Of a stretch of DNA of 64,000 nucleotides, positions 24,410 through 35,319 are shown piece after piece. The notes below the pieces were generated by a model that was not told the origin of the DNA, did not search any database, and saw nothing but the letters and a program-made list of their open reading frames with translations. Made by a program: the position numbers and the translations under genes. The stretch is from contig JAVIAB010000092.1 in assembly GCA_032433765.1 (NCBI GenBank), forward strand, positions 99,463,403-99,527,402, given 5' to 3'. Source of the stretch: Megaustenia siamemsis (Eukaryota; Mollusca; Gastropoda; Stylommatophora; Ariophantidae). Positions within the stretch are counted from its first letter, which is position 1, and each line of letters opens with the position of its first letter.

Positions 24410-25760
24410 GTTCATATTGTGCTCAGAGAACTAGGAAGAACGAGTGTGTTCTTACTAGTATTGGCTGAATGTAAGCCGTATCAGGAATTTATGAGGAACT
24501 GGGTATGTTCCATATTCTATGTAGAGACGGTAGAGAGCAGGATTGTTCTTACTGGTCTTAGGCTGAATGTAAGCCGCATAGAGAGATTATTTTGATGAAT
24601 TTCGTAGATTCAATGTTGTGTGACAATATTGAATATAGAGACTTAGAGAACAGGAATTGTTCTGACCATTAGCAGGCTGTGTGTTAGCCATAAAGAGACA
24701 GTTGATGAATCCAATAGATTCGACATTGTGTGTCAATGTTGAATATAGAGACGTTAGAGAGCAGACATTGTTCTAACCATTAGCAGGCTGTGTGTTAGCC
24801 ATAAAGAGACAGTTGATGAATCCAATAAATTCGACATTGTGTGTCAATGTTGAATATAGAGACGTTAGAGAGCAGACATTGTTCTAACCATTAGCAGGCT
24901 GTGTGTCAGCCATAAAGAGACAGTTGATGAATCCAATAGATTCGACATTGTGTGTCAATGTTGAATATAGAGACGTTAGAGAGCAGACATTGTTCTAACC
25001 ATTAGCAGGCTGTGTGTCAGCCATAAAGAGACAGTTGATGAATCCAATAGATTCGACATTGTGTGTCAATGTTGAATATAGAGACGTTAGAGAGCAGACA
25101 TTGTTCTAACCATTAGCAGGCTGTGTGTCAGCCATAAAGAGACAGTTGATGAATCCAATAGATTCGACATTGTGTGTCAATGTTGAATATAGAGACGTTA
25201 GAGAGCAGACATTGTTCTAACCATTAGCAGGCTGTGTGTCAGCCATAAAGAGACAGTTGATGAATCCAATAGATTCGACATTGTGTGTCAATGTTGAATA
25301 TAGAGACGTTAGAGAGCAGACATTGTTCTAACCATTAGCAGGCTGTGTGTTAGCCATAAAGAGACAGTTGATGAATCCAATAGATTCGACATTGTGTGTC
25401 AATGTTGAATATAGAGACGTTAGAGAGCAGACATTGTTCTAACCATTAGCAGGCTGTGTGTTAGCCATAAAGAGACAGTTGATGAATCCAATAGATTCGA
25501 CATTGTGTGTCAATGTTGAATATAGAGACGTTAGAGAGCAGACATTGTTCTAACCATTAGCAGGCTGTGTGTTAGCCATAAAGAGACAGTTGATGAATCC
25601 AATAAATTCGACATTGTGTGTCAATGTGAAATATAGCGATCTTAGAGAACAGGAATTGTTCTGACCATAGGCGGGCTGAATGTAAGCCACAGAGAATATT
25701 GTTTTGATGAACGCAGTAGGTTCAATGAGCTGTGCAATTAGTGTGGAGTATAGGGTGGCG
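24410..25760. repeat. 111-bp satellite-like array
   Basis: ACGTTAGAGAG recurs at 24751, 24862, 24973, 25084, 25195, 25306, 25417 and 25528, an exact 111-bp period. Core units are almost identical. Both edges carry diverged units, as in satellites homogenised from the middle. No coding frame. Confidence 0.95.
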
Positions 25761-26514
25761 CTGGGCCACTAAGAAATTAACTAATTAGGCATAAGGCGTG
25801 TTTCCCAGAGGAGACACACAAGCCAGTGAGTAGATGTGAATTCTGTACTTGAATAAGTGTAGGACGTATGAGTGAATGACAATAATGTATTTGTCATACC
25901 ATGCCATCGTGGGAAGTGCAGTAAAATAAAGCAACGTATGTTTTGTTTACGAGTGTCACTTCAGTCATTCTTGTTGTCACGTCCATCGTTATAGAGTTGC
26001 TGTATTCTGTCCCCGTGATGAACGGATGGGGGTGTCGCAGGCCATAAATAACACAACGCGAAGTACAAACGTAAATGATTACGGGCCAACGTGATGGGAA
26101 AACAAAGGAATCCTGTCCATCCAGTCCAGTAGAACACCAGGCCGGGCTCAGATCTTTACGAGCCTTGCCACTATTGCAGAGCAAACGTCAGGTTGGGCTC
26201 AGATCTATACGAGCCTTACCTTTGTCAGACGCAATCGGTCTGAACACAGTCACAGAGCAGGGGAGCTTTGTTCGAGCTGAAAGGGCGCAATTGGTCCTAA
26301 CGTGTGAGCTCATATGTCTCAGAGTTCACAGAGTTCTTTCCCGATCAAGTAACGTGAGGCGATCTTTCGGCGGCTGAGCAAGTGCCGTCGAGAGTTATCA
26401 GTGATCGAGGTTCAGTATCTCTATCAAGGTTCAGTATCTGTTCAACGCCTCGCTCGCCTCAAAGAAGCATCCTGATTTCAAGGTTATCTTCGCATAATGG
26501 CAAATCAGTCTTCC
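25761..26514. other. No gene seen; short internal duplication
   Basis: GGGCTCAGATCT.TACGAGCCTT occurs twice (about 26144 and 26195). No protein motif. The following 26621-27055 also holds nothing recognised. Confidence 0.5.
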
Positions 26515-26574
26515 CCTTTACAAGCTGACTTCATGTGAGAGTCTGAAATCCTACTCTGATTGAGTCCTGATCGC

Positions 26575-26620
<46 letters not shown>
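26515..26620 (+). pseudogene. 3' terminus of LINE family 5 with (GA)n tail
   Basis: GAGAGTCTG.AATCC.ACTCTG followed by ATTGAGT, TGATCGCA and a (GA)n run is shared with 62812-62895. This shows the element ends in (GA)n. Only about the last 60 bp plus tail are present. Confidence 0.65.
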
Positions 26621-27055
26621 ATGTGAAATGCTTCGTCAGCCGCAGTTTTATCTCTTTAGGGAATTCGCACCGTGTTCTGTTCGTCGTAGGCTACATTCAC
26701 TAGAGTAATCAAGAATCTAAAGGGCGCGTCGTTGCTGTGCTTGCGACATTGTTATGTGTGTTACGTCATCGTAATGGCTCATCGTACATCCCTAGACCGG
26801 ACGTACGCTAATCTTACAGTCTGTTATTTGATGTACCACGGGGATACTCTGACGACTAACTGTGTGTTTATATGTTCGAAATTGGAGTCAACAACGATGG
26901 CCTAACATCATCAAGCGCTATACATTTTAAAAGAAATATGACGATCATCACTTTCGGGAGGACGTGAACTTCTGGTATATGGTGGATAGGCGGCAGGAAT
27001 CATTGAAGGCTATGCATGAAAAGTGTTCCTTGTTGCAGTTTCCTCGTTTTCCCAG

Positions 27056-27372
27056 TCCATGGGGGACTGGTTGGTCTCGAGGCAGGACGCCTGCCTCGGG
27101 ACAGAGAGGTTGTGGGTTCAAATCTCGGCTACACCGGTTGGGATTTTTATTTATGATTTCTCTCTGCGACAACCACCTCTGGTCTCAGCAGCGAGAACCG
27201 GCTTGAAAAGTCAGTTACTCATCGACGGAAAAAAACTTGAGTACCTCCGAAGTCGGAGTTATCTGCCTGTGCCACGAGGGACCCCTGTGCACACGGCTGC
27301 CAGGGAACAAATGATTAACACGCAAAATTCAGTTCCTAGTCTCTAGGGACTTCGGCATATTGAAAGCTGGCG
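27056..27372 (+). mobile_element. tRNA-derived SINE (family B)
   Basis: The head is TGGTTGGTCTCGAGGCAGG with B box GTGGGTTCAAATCTCGGC. The body contains TCTCAGCAGCGAGAACCGGC and GGGACCCCTGTGCACACGGC, and ends near an A-rich ACAACAACAAAA tail. About 80% or more alike to the 56802 copy by eye. Open frames across it are not genes. Confidence 0.82.
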
Positions 27373-27539
27373 AACGCAACAACAACAAAATATCATTTAA
27401 TGATGAAGTGCGCAGTACTTGCTGCCGGAGAGACTGAGTTTAGTACTCTGTGCATACCGTGAGCTGTGTTTTCATCCGGATTGTGTTTCGATATACCGAT
27501 TGCTTACAATGAATGATAATATCGTATGACGAAGGACAG

Positions 27540-27745
27540 TTCACTCTCACTTTCGGTGCCGCTTAGCCTCATGTCTTTTTGGCATGTGCTGTAGCTGCTA
27601 TGATGGGGACTACAGCTGCCTTTCTTTGTTTGGATTCTTCAATGAGATGAGCTTTAATACGGATGATTCCACTGTTACGGGATGTTTGAGCAATCATGGA
27701 TTGTAAGTCCTTTGCAATGATACCGGCGCCTTCGACTAATCATAA
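27540..27745 (-). other. Unrecognised short coding-like frame
   Basis: Minus strand, about 55 codons: VEGAGIIAKDLQSMIAQTSR, NSGIIRIKAHLIEESKQRKA, AVVPIIAATAHAKKT, stop. Its composition looks like a real protein end rather than a repeat. A stop lies just upstream. It could be the C-terminus of a mobile-element protein, but I do not recognise it. Confidence 0.3.
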
Positions 27746-27879
27746 CCTTAGCAAAAGAATGCAACGATCTACGTGACTAAATCTAGACATACTTTCTGCT
27801 GTATAAGAACAAAAGATTAACATGATAGGACATTATAAGAGAGATCTACAGGCCTCGTGAAGACCATGTTTCAGTGCAC

Positions 27880-28054
27880 AGACCAGAAAAAGAAGACAAA
27901 GTCAGATAGAGAAAGCTGGGGGACGACAACATCAGAGAAAAGACAGGATGAACCTTCATCACATCTCAAATAGCAGCTCATAATCGTGAAGGTCAAAGGG
28001 AAATTGCGAAGACATCGTCAAGGTTGCCCCAAAGATCGCCAAGGTTGCGTGATA

Positions 28055-28118
<64 letters not shown>
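27880..28118 (+). pseudogene. LINE 3' end with (ATG)n tail
   Basis: Plus strand: AAHNREGQREIAKTSSRLPQ, SPRLRDR, stop, then an uninterrupted (GAT)n run at 28052-28118. The RDR-stop-ATG end is the usual finish of one class of LINE fragment. Confidence 0.5.
28052..28118. repeat. (GAT)n microsatellite
   Basis: About 22 trinucleotides, forming the tail of the LINE fragment at 27880. Antisense frames give poly-Ile or poly-His. Confidence 0.95.
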
Positions 28119-28120
<2 letters not shown>

Positions 28121-31079
28121 TATGCTTAAATGTTTCTGTGGGAACGGTATTTCTTTTGCCTCCAATTATGGTCCAAAATGACGTCACTAAATATAAGCTG
28201 TTGAGTGATTATTTTTGTTCTATTGCAACTCATTATTTAGAACAAAAATTCATCTCACAATCTTCCTATAATGAGTAGATCATTTGTGTGCATACTAGCT
28301 CTGATGTGAATTCTAGTTTGGTGTGCGTGTATTATTTCTTTGTGCATATCTGTTTATTCATCGAGTGTTGATCCAAAAGATTGTGCTAAATACTTGTAAA
28401 TCTTCTATAATATATTCCTCTCTCTCAGTATCTGTTACATCTCAACCCTTCATCTGTAAGATGAACGAAACAACTGTATCATGACAACTCATTATTCGTT
28501 CACATTGATGCGCTCTTGTTAAAAAATGTTTATTCTTTGAATTGTGTTTATTTTTTAAAGACAACTTTTGTTCATTAATTTCTCTGGCCATGATACTGTA
28601 AGCTCTTTTTTCTTTAACGTCGGTGTTAAAATTCATTTCTTTCTCCTTTTTTACCTCGTTTTGTTATTTCTATTTGTTCAGCCCTCGTTTCCGCACCGGA
28701 AAGATATCTCACATCAAATTTTATTATCTGTCCTTTAATTTCAGGATTGGTTTCTTGTTACGCAAAGATTTTGTTTTATTTTTGGCTATTGAAACTGTGT
28801 TTTATGCAGCCTTTCACTTCTTTTATTTTGCGATTTTTACAAAATGGCTTTCAGTTCCAAGGACTGGCCACAATTTTAATGACTATATTCAGAAAAGGGC
28901 ATGCAGAAAAGGGAGCGTCGCGCTTACACATTTAGAGGTTTCCTGTAGGCATTATTAGATGCCAGCTTGGATGTATTTAAAACTTACCTGTAGCCAACAT
29001 TGGAACAGTTTTTATGAGGTCAGGCAGATTTACAAACACATTTGTCAGTTACTTGACATGTAACTAGATGGGTTTTATCTATAGATTATCTTCAATCTCA
29101 TGGTTTCACTGATATTGTACACTGTATAGGAGGTGAGTGCTAATTTACAGATTAATTTGAAATCTCACGGGGGCACTCATACTTTAGTTTAATTAAGTTT
29201 AGTTTAGTCAACGGATAATCTCATTCTACGTCCAACAACATGTCTGTAAGTTCTCCGCTCACCTACTCAGCTAATATCTCAGTGTATAACGATTGAGAAG
29301 CCGTTCTCGATGTAGCTTTTTTGAATGTATACAACATTCCTCTTAACTCGAAAATCCGGCAGTCGCAACAAGACTGCAGATTAAACACGAATACCACTGA
29401 TCACCTCATCTCGACAAAACTATTTATTTTAGAGCGTCGGGTTTAAGTTATTTGTCCTTTGGAAAGTCACATAATAGACCAAGTAGTAGTAGGCGCAGGG
29501 TATGTCAAGAATTGATGTACTACAACTTCTGATTCACTGAAAAGACCGCAGCCAGGTGCACGAAGACCCCAACGCCAGCGCAAAATCCTTAAAGTGAAAT
29601 ATTTAATCCATATGGCCCAGTGATCCACATGAGAGAGAGCTGAAAGTATAAATCAGCCTTCGAAATGTAGGTCATATGGCGGCTATAAAACTTTTAAAGA
29701 CATAACGTAGTACGCACAACAGACTTGACAATAACAAGCGTTGTATTCACACCGCCTTATTCACTGAAAAGCTCGCAGCAGTGCACAGACTCCATAGCAC
29801 CAGTGCAAATCCGTAAAGTAAATCCTCCCGTTGACTCAGTCTCCAAATGCAAGTCGATCGATAGAACACAAACTCCATTCCATAATATTGGAGCAGTTAA
29901 AGGTTATAGTAAAAGATTGTGTCTCTAGACCCGGTCATCGCTTTAGTTACTGTCATGATCTCCCAACTACTGGTAGTTACAGGGAAAGCACCGCTCTCTT
30001 TACTGCTTTTTCTTTCATATGGCCCGTGAATCCCCTTTAGCTTTGACTGTGCCGAACAACGAACCCATCAGTGTATAGGACTCCTCACCTTCCATGAGTG
30101 AATTATAATAAGTGAATTATCATAACTCAAGGCCTCCCTGTACCTCTGCCACTATGACTACATGCTTTTGTTGCCTGCTTTCTCTGCTCACAGTGACGCA
30201 AAATCGAAAAAGGAGGAAGAGCACAACTGGCACCCGTATTAACTCTTTCCTTTGTTCAATGTCCCCAAGTGGACAAATCTGTTCTCAGCCTGCGTCATGC
30301 ATAATTTTCTACTTTTTGAGCCTGCTGCCCTTTATCCTACCAATCTCACTGTGCAGTGACTGCTGTACTGACTCTGAGATAGTCACACTATTACATCATA
30401 ATCATATCCACAATGATGGGAAACTCAAGGAGATCGCCCTGCATGTTGTAGCTTTCGTGCATCCAAATATGATACGCGTGGCCTCGTTTCCGTTCCAGTC
30501 TTTCAATCTGCGTGTGACCAAGAGAATAACGTCATCGTCAACTCAATAACAGAAACCACAAGTTCTTCGAATTGGAGAATAATATGATGGTGTTCACAGT
30601 CTGCTGTCGTCGCCAGTACCCTCGTTGTTGAGAGATCCGGTTTGGCCTTGGTCAATGTGCTGAAGGAAAGCAAGACCTTCATCTAACAGTATTCCTAAAT
30701 ACCGTACTGTATTTGTGCTCACAACCCGTGAACCTATACTCACTAATGGTGTTGATGTAATGACAGTTCTGTGTTCAAAGAGAACCAGGTCACGGCACTT
30801 ATATCTTACATGTAATTTGTAGGGTTTAATTCACATAGGGACATGTAACAACAAAGGAAAATCACTAATTCAGACAGTTCGAGCAGCTCAAGAACGACAA
30901 ATGATATAACCTCGACACTCTTTTCGGTACCAGTGAGAAAGAGAAAAGATGAAGAAAAATTCACATAGGGATTTCCTTAAACCATGTCAAAAATGAGTAC
31001 CTGATCTCTGGTAAGAACGAAAATGTGTTTCCGGATTAAGCTTTGAACCGCGCTACCCCAAAAGATGTACCCAAAGAAT
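28119..31079. other. No gene seen; longest stretch without a called repeat
   Basis: About 3 kb of intron. A weak direct duplication (ATTCACTGAAAAG then GCAGC... near 29530 and 29760) is the only structure noticed. The 145-codon plus frame at 30112-30549 has no recognisable domain. The segment 31311-31924 has short (GA)n near 31590 only. Confidence 0.5.
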
Positions 31080-31310
31080 TGGAGATTGTGTACAAGACTC
31101 CTGCACATCAGTATTGCTGTGGGATACCAACAGTGTTGTCTATAGTAACCAGTAGTGGCACAGTCTGGACGATAGACTCAAGTCCAATAAGACAAATAAC
31201 CTCCACCAGAAAGAAATGTGTTAGACGCATGGCAGGAAACAGACTGGAAAATGAGATCAGAAATTAAGAACTGAGAAAAAAAAACCGAATGATTCTCGGC
31301 AATAAATGCA
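31080..31310 (+). pseudogene. Possible LINE thumb fragment
   Basis: Plus strand: KKCVRRMAGNRLENEIRN, a stop, ELRKKTE. It recalls the R.CIR.I.GI.L.D.IRNE.LR conserved block of non-LTR RT. No other motif is clear. Confidence 0.3.
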
Positions 31311-31924
31311 TAAAAAAACGCGGTAAAACTATGTAAGGATCAAAATGCAACATGAGTCTTCAATAAACGAGACCCAAGGGCCATCCATGAAATAGATGTA
31401 TTGATGGAATATTAGAAACACAAGGAAACATAACAGGAACAGAAGCCAACGCAAGCGCAAAACAATTGCAAACAATATAGTGCCTCCCGATGAAAAAAGG
31501 CATATGCGGATAGAAACGAAGTGGTACAGTAAAATTTTACACGCAATTAGATGATGAAGATTTACATTCAGATATATAGCAGGAAAGAGGGAGAGAGAAA
31601 GAGAGAGAGATAGATTGTGTGCGTGTAGCAGCATTCATTAAAACAAACCGTTCCCCAAATTACCGATACGATAGTTCGATCCATATTGATTGAGGTCATT
31701 TTTTTAAATCTGGTGTGGAGGAAAAAACCCCAAACTCTGACCTGAACACCCGTAGTGAGTGCACACACGCGAGGGCTCTCATCCAGGATTGAAATTGATA
31801 CATTTAAAGATTAGTAGTGAGAATGGGAAAGGTCACATATAGGCTCTCGTGAATCTAGAATAAGACAGGACGCATGATGACATAGGAGCTATCATAAAGA
31901 CAGAATCGAACTGAGATAGAAGTA

Positions 31925-32350
31925 GAGCGAGTTCTCATAAAACAACATGGGACTGAGATAGAAGTAGAGCTCTCATAAAACCAACATGGGACTGAGATTG
32001 AAGTAGAACTCTGATAAAACCAACATGGGACTGAGATAGAAGTAGAACTCTGATAAAACCAACATGGGACTGAGATAGAAGTAGAGCTCTCATAAAACCA
32101 ACATGGGATTGAGATAGAAGTAGAGCTCTCATAAAACCAACATGGGACTGAGATAGAAGTAAAACTCTGATAAAACCAACATGGGACTGAGATAGAAGTA
32201 GAACTCTGATAAAACCAACATGGGACTGAGATAGAAGTAAAACTCTGATAAAACCAGCATGGAACTGAAATAGAAGTAGAACTCTGATAAAACCAGCTTG
32301 GGACTGAGATAGAAGTAGAGCTCTCATAAAACCAAAATGGGACAAGACAC
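31925..32350. repeat. 39-bp minisatellite
   Basis: About 11 units around CCAACATGGGACTGAGATAG plus AAGTAGAACTCTGATAAAA. A multiple of 3, so long minus frames appear. Not a gene. Confidence 0.92.
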
Positions 32351-32589
32351 ATGAGAGGTCTCATTAAAATCAGAACGGGAGAGAGATACAAGTAGATCTT
32401 TTAAGAAGCAAAAACAGATAGGACATACATAGGCTTTTCGTGAAATCAGAATGGGAGAGGATATATGTATATTTCCCGTGAAACCAGAATTGACACAGAA
32501 ACGGAGCTCGTGTATACAAGGACAGCATATAATGTCTCGTTAAACAAGAACAGGATAGGACAAATGCCGATTTTTCCGGTCAAACCAGA

Positions 32590-33112
32590 ATGGGACAGGA
32601 CATATGTAGAATTGTCGTGACACCATACATTTCTCGTTCAACCAGAATGGGGCAGGACATAATTATAATTCTCTCTACACCAGAATAGGACAGGACATAT
32701 GTAGAATTCTCGTCACACCAGAATAAGACACGACATATGTAGAATTCTCGTCCAATCAGAATAAGACTTGACATATGTAGAAGTCTCGCCCAGCCCATAT
32801 AAGAGATGGCATATGTAGAATTCTCGTCAAGCAGAATACAACATGACATATGTAGAAGTCTCGCCCAGCCCATATAAGAGATGGCATATGTAGAATTCTC
32901 GTCAAGCAGAATACAACATGACATATGTAGAATTCTCCTCCAACCAGAATAAGACATGACATATGTAGAATTCTCTTCCAACCAGAATAAGACATGACAA
33001 ACGTAGAATTCTCGTCCAAACAGAATAAAACATGACATATGTAGAACTCTACTTCAATCAGAATAAAACATGACATATGTAGAATTCTCCTCAAACCAGA
33101 ATAAAACATGAC
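32590..33112. repeat. ~38-bp minisatellite left of the palindrome
   Basis: Degenerate units around ACATATGTAGAATTCTCG. They have the same orientation as the array at 41599-42775, so the two are one array split by the 8.5-kb element. Sequence from 32350 to 32590 is a looser relative containing AACCAGAATGGGA-type segments. Confidence 0.88.
33107..33112. repeat. Target-site duplication, left (CATGAC)
   Basis: The six bases preceding the left terminus are repeated directly at 41599-41604. Caution: CATGAC is also part of every unit of the host 38-bp array. The array phase resumes correctly if one copy is removed, as expected for a simple insertion. Confidence 0.7.
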
Positions 33113-33640
33113 AGTAGTATACAATGTTCCAACTGGTCATTATTGTGGCGCTAAATTAACAAAGATATATAGGGCGGCGCGCGGCGCACCTTTCGCGCGA
33201 AATGTACACGAAAGACAAGGGGAGTTAACCATGACCGCGCGTGTCCGGATGTTGACCTCTAGTCCCGGTGACCCCGGAAGTGACCTGTTTATGTTTGGTG
33301 TGTGCTAACTTTGGAGTTCTTTATGTACTTGATCGTTAGTGCTAGGTTACTAGATTATATAACATCTAGGAAAAACGAGCAATATAAAACAGAAGACAAA
33401 ATATATATTTTATACTTTTATTAGCTCAATAGGTGTATAACATACATTGATATTATATATCATTACAAACATAGTCAGTACATTGAGTAAATATATAGCA
33501 CAAGTATAACAATTATTTATAGCTATGTAGTTGGGTGTCAGCTTAACGTTGTACCATAAATGAAGCATAAGGGTGAAACAGTTAGAGATTACTGGTTAGT
33601 CTAAGCTGGTAGTGTAAATATGTTCCTCGGTGTTAGTGGT
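33113..33640. repeat. Terminal tip of left arm (TIR) of the palindromic element
   Basis: The tip runs AGTAGTATACAATGTTCC, then a CpG-rich block near 33171-33202 that includes the perfect 12-bp palindrome TTTCGCGCGAAA (33191-33202), and then AT-rich sequence. It is matched by the inverted tip at the right end. One small cluster of differences (CTGGTCAT versus GTGATCAT) lies about 20 bp from the end. No coding frame is recognised. Confidence 0.8.
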
Positions 33641-33643
33641 TCG

Positions 33644-33691
<48 letters not shown>

Positions 33692-34060
33692 ACTATTCCT
33701 GCCTAGATTTCCCTCCATTGAAACACTTACTCATTCTCTCCATTTATCCCTATCATCGCGCCTTCCTTCTCTCTCTCTCTCTCTCTTTCGCCCCTATCCT
33801 CTCTTAGACTTCTAACCTATCAGTCCACCCTCCTCCTCTCCCTTTAGCTCCCCCGCCCGCCCTCATATTTTTAGCGTCCATCCTATTGTAACACTTGATT
33901 ATTCTCACCATTAATACATAGCATCTCACCTTCTTTCTCATAGGCTTCTCTCTCTCGCTCTCTCTCTCTCTCTCTCGCTCTTCTAACCCCGACTAGACTT
34001 CTCTCCTACCATTCCACCTTTCTTCCTCTCTCTCTCTCTCTCTCTTTACCTCGCCTAGCG
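33640..34060. repeat. Pyrimidine-rich (CT)n stretches, left arm
   Basis: Several (CT)n runs with interruptions, inside the left arm. The inverted (GA)n version is at 40660-41065. From 34060 to 34455 the arm is AT-rich with nothing recognised. Confidence 0.85.
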
Positions 34061-34454
34061 TTCCGCCTTCATTCGTATTTTTACCTTACCACCAGTGTAA
34101 CACATTAATAACATTGAATATCAATTACAAAAAGACTTGAAATATTTACTTTTTAAAGAACCAATAAGATAAACATATGAAAAACGAAGGAATAATACAC
34201 TCGACAAGGCTTAACAGACGTACTTTATACACATCACCATTAATACAACTGAAATTCCTTTAATGATAACCTATCACATCGTTATGAGCTAAGAGAAAAA
34301 CAGAAAAAAAAAATTCAACTTACACCGTAAAATATTCCACTACAACACAGACCGCTAGACTGAACAGTACTATGAAAATAAACGGCCGTGAATCAAGCGC
34401 GCTTATAACACGAAGTCTCACATCCGACTAGTTTAAATATAATCTGGTAAATAA

Positions 34455-34955
34455 AAGTTAGGAGACAAGGGCAGAAACCTAGGAGGCAAGGGCAGAAACC
34501 TAGGAGGCAAGGACAGAAACCTAGGAGGCAAGGACAGAAACCTAGGAGGTAAGGGCAGAAACCTAAGAGGCAAGGGTAGAAACCTAAGAGGCAAAGACAG
34601 AAACCTAGGAGGCAAGGGCAGAAACCTAGGAGGCAAGGACAGAAAACTAGGAAGCAAAGGCTGAAAACAAGGAGGGAAGATCAGAAATCTAGGAAGCTGT
34701 GTTAGAAAACAAGGAGGGAAGGTCAGAAACCTAGGAGGCAAGGTCAGAAACCTAGGAGGCAAGGTCAGAAACCTATGAGGCAAGGTCAGAAACCTAGGAG
34801 GCAAAGGCAGAAACCAAAGAGGCAAGGGCAGAAACCTAGGAGGCAAGATCAGAAACCTAGGAGGCAATGTCAGAAACCTAGGAGGCAAGGGCAGAAACCA
34901 AAGACACAAAGGCAGAAACCAAAGAGGCAAGGGCAGAAACCTAGGAGGCACCTCG
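34455..34955. repeat. 21-bp minisatellite in left arm
   Basis: About 24 copies of a unit close to AAACCTAGGAGGCAAGGGCA plus one base. Unit length is a multiple of 3, so both strands stay open (172 codons on the minus strand, proline/leucine/phenylalanine-rich). There is no sign of a real protein. At least one substitution separates it from the right-arm array (TATGAGG versus TAGGAGG near 34773). Confidence 0.9.
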
Positions 34956-35309
34956 ATGGACAGCTAGACAACGGAAGAAGCAGAGATTATCATTGTAAAC
35001 TTTAGAATGGGAATCGGTTTGAAGGATATTATTACCTTGATTTGATGCAATGTAGTGTGGGATATCTAGCAGACACCCTATAGGATAATCTTGAAGTTTA
35101 TAAACATAAACACTCGTACTGACTAAGGCTTCCAAGGTGTATTTGGTTGTATCCCTATTTTTGTCTGTATAACCTAATATATCACTTTCATTTAATCTAT
35201 CGATATACGTTTCAAAGTCATTTCTGTTGTTAACTAACAAGGGTTTGTCTAACCCTGTCGCGTTATTTGAGCTTGCGTGAAAGTAACGCAGCCCCTGTGT
35301 ATAGGCCAA
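34941..35309 (-). pseudogene. Type-B DNA polymerase-like N-terminal fragment, left arm
   Basis: A 122-codon open fragment reads outward toward the left terminus. Features seen: YFHASSNNATGLDKPLL near the start, KYTLEALVSTSVYVYKL in the middle, PIGCLLDIPHYIASN, and YNDNLCFFRCLAVHRG at the end. After that it runs straight into a 21-bp minisatellite and stops. From memory, this order of motifs resembles the N-terminal region of protein-primed polymerase B proteins of invertebrate Maverick/Polinton elements. The polymerase catalytic domain is absent, and a stop lies just upstream of the first codons. It cannot encode an active enzyme. It is identical at protein level to the right-arm copy. Confidence 0.6.
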
Positions 35310-35319
35310 ATCGCAAACA

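Noticed and set aside
24410..25760. CRISPR-like array of regular repeats
   Set aside because: There are no unique spacers; the whole 111-bp unit repeats. Same for the 44-, 46- and 55-bp arrays.
34433..34951. Proline/leucine/phenylalanine-rich 172-codon protein in both arms
   Set aside because: 21-bp minisatellite; multiple of 3 keeps any frame open. No start context or domain.
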